Assembly (NCBI GenBank): GCA_905116865.2
Contig: CAJHNH020007645.1
Coordinates: forward strand, 1-64,000
Source of the DNA: Candidula unifasciata
Lineage: Eukaryota > Mollusca > Gastropoda > Stylommatophora > Geomitridae
DNA length: 64,000 nucleotides
Direction of reading: 5' to 3'
Shown in pieces: positions 58,113-64,000 of this stretch. The position numbers and the translations under genes were made by a program. The stretch's first letter is position 1. Every line of letters begins with the position of its first letter. Below the pieces are notes generated by a model. The model worked only from the letters and a program-made list of their open reading frames with translations, ran no database searches and had not been told where the DNA came from.

Positions 58113-58282
58113 AATAGAACCATGCCCTCAGAATTTATTGGCTCGCTGGTGTCTATAGACTGTGGGCAGCTTGGAGCCTATCAGGGCCGTGTTGTAAATA
58201 TTGACCCAGTTATGAACACACTAACTATTTCCCATGCTTTTCGTAATGGACTTTGCTGTGACCAGCCTGAGATCAGTTTAAG
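58113..58282 (+). CDS. EDC3: EDC3 coding exon 1 (LSm domain), partial gene
   Basis: EDC3 is a scaffold of cytoplasmic mRNA decapping. Its N-terminal LSm domain contacts Dcp2, its FDF motif binds the DDX6 helicase, and its C-terminal YjeF_N domain dimerises; it concentrates in P-bodies. Here the exon follows TTTTATAACAG (acceptor 58,111-58,112), has a short leader and starts at ATG 58,122. The 53 codons read MPSEFIGSLVSIDCGQLGAY, then QGRVVNIDPVMNTLTISHAF, RNGLCCDQPEISL, the signature of the EDC3 LSm domain (GS-VSI-CG--LG-YQG-V). It ends in phase 2 with AG before GTAAGT (58,283). The ATG is chosen because it is the first in the exon and matches the usual EDC3 N-terminus length. Confidence 0.88.
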
Positions 58283-60180
58283 GTAAGTTGTACACCTCTG
58301 AATATTAATTGTTACAAAATAATAGTAAACAGATATCTGTATGGGGTAAGTAAAAACCATTTTCATGCCATCAGGCATTTGGTAAGAAAATAAGTAAATG
58401 GTCTTTTTTCACGCCAGTGGTGAATTGAGCATATGATGCCAGACCAGACTCGTATTTTGTAGACCAAACTGGCACCCGTTGAGGGATGTTGTTGTGAAGT
58501 AGGTGGCGATATTACACCGTCGTGTATCCCATTCCACTAACTACTCTACCTTGTTTCTAGGCTTTATGATTAATTGAGGACCTTCCTTTCTGGGTCCAGC
58601 ACTAGTTAAGTCTACTAAGAACACCACCAGCTGGTTACCGAATCTAATAAATCGCTCAAGATATGATGTACCAATGTAATCATTTGTTTTTAATATGAAG
58701 GAACACATGACGACGATGAATTGATGATGTAAGATGAATGAATAGTCTCTAGGTCGCTGTCATTCAGCAAATAAATCACTCGCTCAGTAATTACTGGCAC
58801 AAAGTCCAGTCAGTTCTCAGTTTCTATAACTTGATGACTGAAACCTATAAGGTTCGCACCTGAAGTCAAATACTTGTGCTTAGCTAGCACATTACACCAG
58901 CACAAAGTCTAAACAGGTCTCCCCAGTCTCCACAACTGGATAAAACTCAATACACCCTTTAACTCTGTGTCCCAGTAACTGCTACAAGTGCTTTCTGCCC
59001 GACCGTGCAGAATCCATCTCTCAATTTTTTGGTGTCACTGTCCATTTGAAGACACAATGTAGTCTCACCAAATTGGTGAATAAATTCCAGAACATCATCT
59101 GATACTTTGTCACTCCAGGAAGTATCCACTGATACCTCCCCATCGCCATCTTTTTCTAGTCAGCACACAGTTATCACAGTCAACTAGCCTGACACATACA
59201 TGCAGCAATGCTGTTTCCACCATACACAGGCCAACATTTACTCCGTCCTCTGACAAATGTTTACACAAAAAACATTCAGAACTCCACAGTCCAGGTACGC
59301 CAACAGAATGAACTACATAACAAACTATTACCCAACATGCATGTAAACTCTTTCACTGACTGAAAGCGACTGAAACATATTTTTAGCGGAAATGTGCCGA
59401 TGATACAGACACATGAACCACGAATGCGAAGGTCAGGGGCGTTTTGTCCGCGTCACTGAGATTTATCACCACCCAGAACACTGGCTAACCGAGTGACGTC
59501 CCGCAAGTGTCACACTATACAAACGAAACATGTGTGACTACAATAGGACTGAGCTTTTTCAAAAGATAGTAATGCTAGCCAAAAGAAGAGAAAGGGAAAT
59601 GCTAGCTGCTGGACTCACTCACCGAACTATAGGCATCCGGACCATCCCATTCTCTAATGAAACTACGTAGAACATTATACGCACAGTATTTCCAACGGTG
59701 ATTCAAGGCGACTTGCCCGCTACTATCTGTGTGAGACAGAAAGAGTACAATAAATTTTACACCAGTGTTTGAACACCAGACCATCAACCGTTTCTTCGGA
59801 CACCTAGACCTAGACGCCGTTTAATGGAGCAACATTTGCGGGTTCACGAATGGAAGAAGAAATAATTACAGACACTCGGAATTCTCTTCTTTTGAATATT
59901 TCACCTTTCTTCGCGATGACATCTCATCAGGCTACACCAGATACACTTGAGAACACGACATTCTCTAAGCACCCAATTTACCTGCAGGCTACAACAGTTC
60001 CATCTGTAACCCCGTGGCCACCTAGAAATGAATGTAGAGACACAGCACTTGATTTTCTGTTCTCAGGCCTTGATCGATGCACGCAAAAACTATGGCTGAC
60101 AACAAGCACGTTTGGATATTGAAACAGAAGACTCAATGAACGCTATACATTTGCTGTAATTAACTATGCGGTGATTCTCT

Positions 60181-60225
60181 CCCCCCCCCCCCCCCCTCTC
60201 TCTCTCTCTCTCTCCATCTCTCTCT
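60181..60225 (+). repeat. poly-C plus (CT)n tract
   Basis: About 17 C followed by CT dinucleotides, with a few interruptions. Confidence 0.9.
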
Positions 60226-61285
60226 TTCTGTCTAGGCCGATTTATGTATGTATTGGCTGAGCGGTTAATGATTATTATTAGTCATCACTAGTGTATTACT
60301 ATTGTTAGAACCTAGAAAATGTGAATGCAACCCCTGATGGCTTGCAGAATACATTTTTCAAGCAATGTTACCCTACCACAAGTATGCATCTCTTTCTGAA
60401 ACCGTCCCTTGGGTGCACCTTTCTACGGCAGTCCTGAATTTTAGTAATACAGTGAGATAGTATTTTGGCTACGGGACACCAGTAGCACACATATATCTTC
60501 TTGTATGGAGTCGGCAGTCTAAAACCCAAGTTCAAGGTGTCTCCTTCGTGCCAAAGAACTGCATGGCTGTTGGGTGAACAGTCGTTAACGAAGGCAGTCA
60601 GGTCGTTGTTGGGGCGAGGCTTGCTGGTGGATGTAATGTCCTAAATCCTTTCCCCAGCTAATAGTGAGGGTACTGCTGGGGTGACCGTTTATTAACCCTC
60701 ACATAATGCTTCAGGTCCAAATGGACACTAGGCACTGCCACTGTTTTGAGCCGGGGCAAAAATTTTTGCTTCTGCCAGACTGTGGCCGTAGTTTTTTTTG
60801 CTCCATTTGTAGACTGAAGTATATAGTTTCGTTGCCCAGCCTCTGAGTTGAGTGCATGGCGTGACACTGTGAGCTGCAGATTTTATTTGGAATGTTTTTC
60901 GACTGACCAACATGGTGGTGTGATTTGTAGATTCAGAAAATGGCGCAATGCCGGTTGTCGCAATATTGGTGGGGCCATTATTTGATTAAAATTGATTACG
61001 TGTGCAACTGCTGATCTTTTAATGACTTCTGCTACCATCAATGCTGAACTGCATTTCTAACGTTGGACTGTTTCTGTTAGCACTTCGGATGGCTACCATA
61101 TGCTTTTAATGCGAGTGTATGCTAGATTTGCTGAGAGAGAAGTTTGCCAGTCTTTCCACAAGGGACTGTGATAAACATTCTGTGTGTTTTTCGTTGGCAC
61201 AGGAGCGGTGCAAGGATGGGGTGACCCGTTTGCTATGAAGCTGAAATTAAAATTACCAGATTACCAGATCTGCAGCGCTGTTTAA

Positions 61286-61506
<221 letters not shown>

Positions 61507-61594
61507 ATATATATATACACACACACACACCTACAAGTTGTGAAGTATTGGTGATGGTGGTATGCTGAAAAATTTGATATTTTTTGTATTGCAG

Positions 61595-61950
61595 CTCCAC
61601 AGCCATTCTTGATATCAGAATTATCCATGCATCCCAAGAGGCACAGGAGATCATAGCCAGAAAAGCTACCCCTTCGAAGATGACCAAAGAGATTGACGAA
61701 GTGACCAGACCAACCTGTGCCTTGCCTGTGAAGATAATCAAAGCCACTTCAAAGGTGCAGCCAGCTTCATCAGGTTGTGGAGTCAACCATTTAGACCTGG
61801 CTTATAATAAAAGTGGCTGCAGCCGCAGAGTCTCACCTACAAGTGTTCCATCTAAATTTCATGAGTTGAGTTCAGAGCCTTTGGGTCGGCGAGCACGTGT
61901 CAGCAAAAGTGCAAACAGAGAGTCATCAGAATATGTCGCCACTGACATAG
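61595..61950 (+). CDS. EDC3: EDC3 coding exon 2 (end of LSm, linker)
   Basis: Acceptor AG at 61,593-61,594 after a T-rich tract; donor GTAAGT at 61,951. The exon completes the split Ser codon from exon 1 and continues in frame for 118 codons plus one base. Its start, [14 protein letters not shown], corresponds to the last LSm strand (compare the DI-EL-IL stretch of other EDC3 proteins). The rest, residues about 70-172, is Ser/Lys/Pro/Arg-rich and likely disordered, like the EDC3 linker between LSm and FDF. No stop and exact phase agreement at both borders support the model. Confidence 0.85.
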
Positions 61951-62039
61951 GTAAGTTAAATTAACGTGATATGCCATCCAAGATGCAAGTTTTTAGCCCC
62001 ATGGACAAAGATGGGTGAAATTATAGTAACATTACCCAC

Positions 62040-62340
62040 AGATGGGTTCCAGAATTCTGTGTGTGTGGAGGGGGGTGGGACAAGAATGTACCCACCGCCT
62101 CTTTAACAAGCGTATCGTAAAGGTTTTCTAATGTGGAAGGGGGGGGGGGGGTTCCTTCTAAATCTGAGTGCGTCTGCCTGAGAGGCTGGGAACCAACAGT
62201 ATGGTCTGCATACAAGTAAGTCAGATCTGTAAAACAGATGTGTGCACAAAGCTGAAGTTCTAAAACAAGACTAAAGTCCAGAAGTGGACAAATCACCAGA
62301 ACTTTTCACCAGTTTTTACCACTGGTGAATGCCAAGAAGA
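62040..62340 (+). mobile_element. SINE-like family B copy in EDC3 intron 2
   Basis: GTGCGTCTGCCTGAGAGGCT, GAACCAACAGTATGGTCTGC, AGTCAGATCTGTAAAACAGA, AAGACTAAAGTCCAGAAGTGG, ACTGGTGAATGCCAAGAAGAAGA-type 3' end. Poly-G (62,139-62,151) near the middle of the 5' part, as in the 2.7-kb copy. Confidence 0.7.
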
Positions 62341-62598
62341 AGAGGGAAATAGTAACATTCATCGTCCAAGACTATTGTGGTCATTGGCCAAGCCAGATAA
62401 AATGAATGTTATATTTATCAAACAAGATTGTAGTCATTGTCAGAGTCAAGTTAAATGATTGTTAAATTTTAATTTATCCAAGATCTTATTACTAACAACA
62501 ATAGACAATGGCGTCTCTGGCTTAGGAGTGTACAAACAATTTTCCCAAATATCTGGTTTGATTCAGTTGCCGGCAGTTTGGCATCAGACATCCCTGAG

Positions 62599-62700
62599 TT
62601 GATTTCAGCAGTGGAAGGGAGCCTCAGCCATTTAGAAGGCAATGGCAAACCACTGAATGTAAAATTGCCTAGTAAAACCCCTAACAGCGACAAAAGTGAA
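62599..62700 (+). mobile_element. segment sharing the core of SINE family A
   Basis: GCAGTGG-A--GGGAGCC, then GGCAATGGCAAACCACTG, AATGTAAAATTGCCTAG, AAAACC and AACAGC align in order with the central part of family A (CAGTGGTATCAGGGAGCC, GCAATGGCAAACTACTGG, ACGTAAATTTGCCTAG). The tRNA head and the GCAACTAAC tail are absent, so either it is a very old truncated relative or a different SINE with the same core. Confidence 0.5.
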
Positions 62701-62799
62701 TTACATTGCATTATTTTGGGACATTTGAACTACAGCTCTGTTTCAACAGAAATAATCTGGTCTCCATCTACTGATGAGTGAAAGCTGAACAGAACTGAC

Positions 62800-63085
62800 C
62801 AAGTCACCATGTTTTCCTTACAGACAGGACACTGCAAAGTCAGCAGACACCTATATAAGTTAAATATGAACCAAACAACCCTCTGTCTGTGTCTTCATGC
62901 TGAACATACATCAGAACACATCTTGCAAGACTGTCGTCTCCTGGAGGAGCTCGGAAACAACTTGTGGCCTGATCCAATAGACCTGACGACTAAGCTTTAG
63001 GGAAACCTGAGAGACCTCGAACTGACATCCCAGTTTATGGCCCACAGTGAATTAGTCGCATGACCAGAGATCACTGAAGAAGAAG
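62800..63085 (+). pseudogene. LINE C-terminal fragment in EDC3 intron 2
   Basis: Reads LQTGHCKVSRHLYKLNMNQT, LCLCLHAEHTSEHILQDCRL, LEELGNNLWPDPIDLTTKL then stop, followed by sequence still resembling the terminal region. The same C-terminal architecture (RLRTG...CLC...TEH-L--C) ends the minus-strand LINE at 54.6 kb. 5'-truncated and dead. Confidence 0.7.
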
Positions 63086-63444
63086 TGAAAGGCTGGAAGG
63101 CCCTGTTACTAAATATTCAACAGCAGGTATAGCTCTTGTGGTTACGGGGCTACACAAGTTTCTCCCACTGCAGTATAGACAGGAAAGCCGATCTTCGGTT
63201 TGCATGTTTGTTCTTACATTTTAAAATATATATTTTGTAGGTGGAATATAAATTATTAAATTAGAACTACAGAACTCCTTTCTTAAATCTGGTTTGTTTC
63301 ATTTACCTTAGGATAACATTGACATAACACCTGGTTATACTGAAATTATTTTAACATCCGGGGATAGTCATTCAAGTATAATCCATAGTTATTGACCTGT
63401 AATACTGTTAATCATATCATGTGGGTTTCAGGGACCCATTTGGG

Positions 63445-63690
63445 TCCTCCTGTCACCCCCAACAGGCATGTCAAAAAAGTCAACTAATTATGGGTGTATC
63501 CTTCAAAGTCAGGGTGCATCTGCCTGCAGCTTAAGGAACCAACAATCTGCGTACGGATAAGTCAGATCTGTATAACAGATGTGCATGCATAACTCAAGTT
63601 CTGGAATAAGACCAAAGTCTATAAGTGGACGAACAGCCAGAACTTTTCCATCTGAGTTTACAGCTGGTGAACGCGAAGAAGAAGAAGATA
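63445..63690 (+). mobile_element. SINE-like family B copy, second in intron 2
   Basis: GGGTGCATCTGCCTGCAGCTT, GGAACCAACAATCTGCGTAC, AAGTCAGATCTGTATAACAG, ATAAGACCAAAGTC, GACGAACAGCCAGAAC, TTTACAGCTGGTGAACGC, then (GAA)n. The best-preserved copy of the family in the window; it ends about 90 bp before exon 3. Confidence 0.75.
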
Positions 63691-63782
63691 CTGTCATTCC
63701 ATCATGAATATGTGAAAGTATCGACCCTCAGATACTGACCTTCCATACTGATCACTTATGCATTTTTGTTTTAATTCGATAG

Positions 63783-64000
63783 GTGTCATTAACCAAGGCA
63801 TTAGCCAAGGAGAGAAATGTCAAAGCATAGCAGACCATCGTGGGAGGAAGACAAATGCAGTAAAGAAAAGTGATAAAAACATTGAGTGCTTTCATGCTCC
63901 AGCCAAACCGTTCAAACAGGAATTTGATTTTGAGTCAAACCTAGCTCTTTTTGATAAAAAGGTAGTGTTCCGAGAAATTGAGCATAGGCTTCATGATGTC
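63783..64000 (+). CDS. EDC3: EDC3 coding exon 3 (FDF motif), runs off the window
   Basis: Acceptor AG at 63,781-63,782 after TTTTTGTTTTAATTCGAT. GT completes a Gly codon with the last G of exon 2, and 72 further codons run in frame to the window edge. Residues about 217-236 of the assembled product read KQEFDFESNLALFDKKVVF, the FDF motif that in EDC3 and its LSM14/Scd6 relatives binds the RecA2 face of the DDX6 helicase; the FDK tract is intact. The YjeF_N domain and stop lie beyond 64,000. Visible product: 245 residues from the ATG. Confidence 0.9.

Larger units (their letters stand above)
61951..63782 (+). other. EDC3 intron 2 (1.8 kb) filled with repeats
   Basis: Bounded by GTAAGT and GATAG. 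Contains two family B copies, a SINE-A-core-related segment and a LINE tail, each annotated separately. Confidence 0.75.

Noticed and set aside
58430..59515. Solo LTR in EDC3 intron 1
   Set aside because: The minus-strand start TGTGACACTTGCGGGACG looks LTR-like, but I could not find the other border or a 5-bp duplication.

Overview
The window is eukaryotic nuclear DNA, almost certainly from an invertebrate animal. The one confident host gene has introns with GT-AG borders. Most of the rest is microsatellites, satellites and fragments of LINEs, SINEs, MITEs, a Penelope-like element, a hAT element and an LTR retrotransposon. The repeat mix (tRNA-headed SINEs, RTE-like LINE tails, a GIY-YIG Penelope element, many TA, GTA, GAAA and poly-G tracts) fits a lophotrochozoan such as a mollusc. 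That placement is inference and cannot be proven from this window. No rRNA, functional tRNA, CRISPR array or prokaryote-type operon was seen.

Layout. 1-5,500: anomalous A/T-homopolymer-rich sequence, a hAT-like MITE, a SINE-like repeat (family B) carrying a nested 135-bp insert, a GAAA tract, a degenerate telomere-like patch, and a TIR MITE flanked by TTA. 5,511-12,381: a complete but non-autonomous LTR retrotransposon with 2.2-kb LTRs, 5-bp target duplication, a gag-like ORF and no polymerase. 12,382-15,950: intergenic with TA and TA/CA arrays. 15,950-18,360: a 42-bp satellite with higher-order structure, open in one minus-strand frame for 537 codons. 18,360-22,600: A-rich degenerate repeats, a tRNA-headed SINE, and a larger relative of the first TIR MITE that has itself been invaded by a 1.39-kb element. 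That inner element carries a possible two-exon minus-strand ORF; a decayed relative lies at 46.4-48.4 kb. 22,690-25,330: a 27-bp satellite.

25,330-46,400 is a TE graveyard. It holds LINE reverse-transcriptase and C-terminal pieces on both strands, a Penelope 3' fragment inserted into a family B copy with an 11-bp duplication, a tRNA-derived SINE family (family A) with two copies showing perfect target duplications, a 29-bp satellite, several (GTA)n arrays, and a 2.2-kb hAT element with a broken transposase. 48,400-53,900 holds long purine tracts, a family of inverted and tandem units at 51.2-52.3 kb, and a 613-bp fold-back element with an 8-bp duplication. 54,600-55,600 is a minus-strand LINE with an RNase H remnant.

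58,113 to the right edge holds the 5' part of EDC3 (enhancer of mRNA decapping 3) on the plus strand. Three coding exons join in frame: the LSm domain, a low-complexity linker, and the FDF motif. The gene runs off the window, so the YjeF_N domain is not visible. Its introns are full of the same repeat families. I see no multi-gene pathway. The most unusual content is the nested mobile DNA: insertions with intact duplications, a natural empty site, the LTR element with no polymerase, the long fold-back element, and the higher-order satellite.
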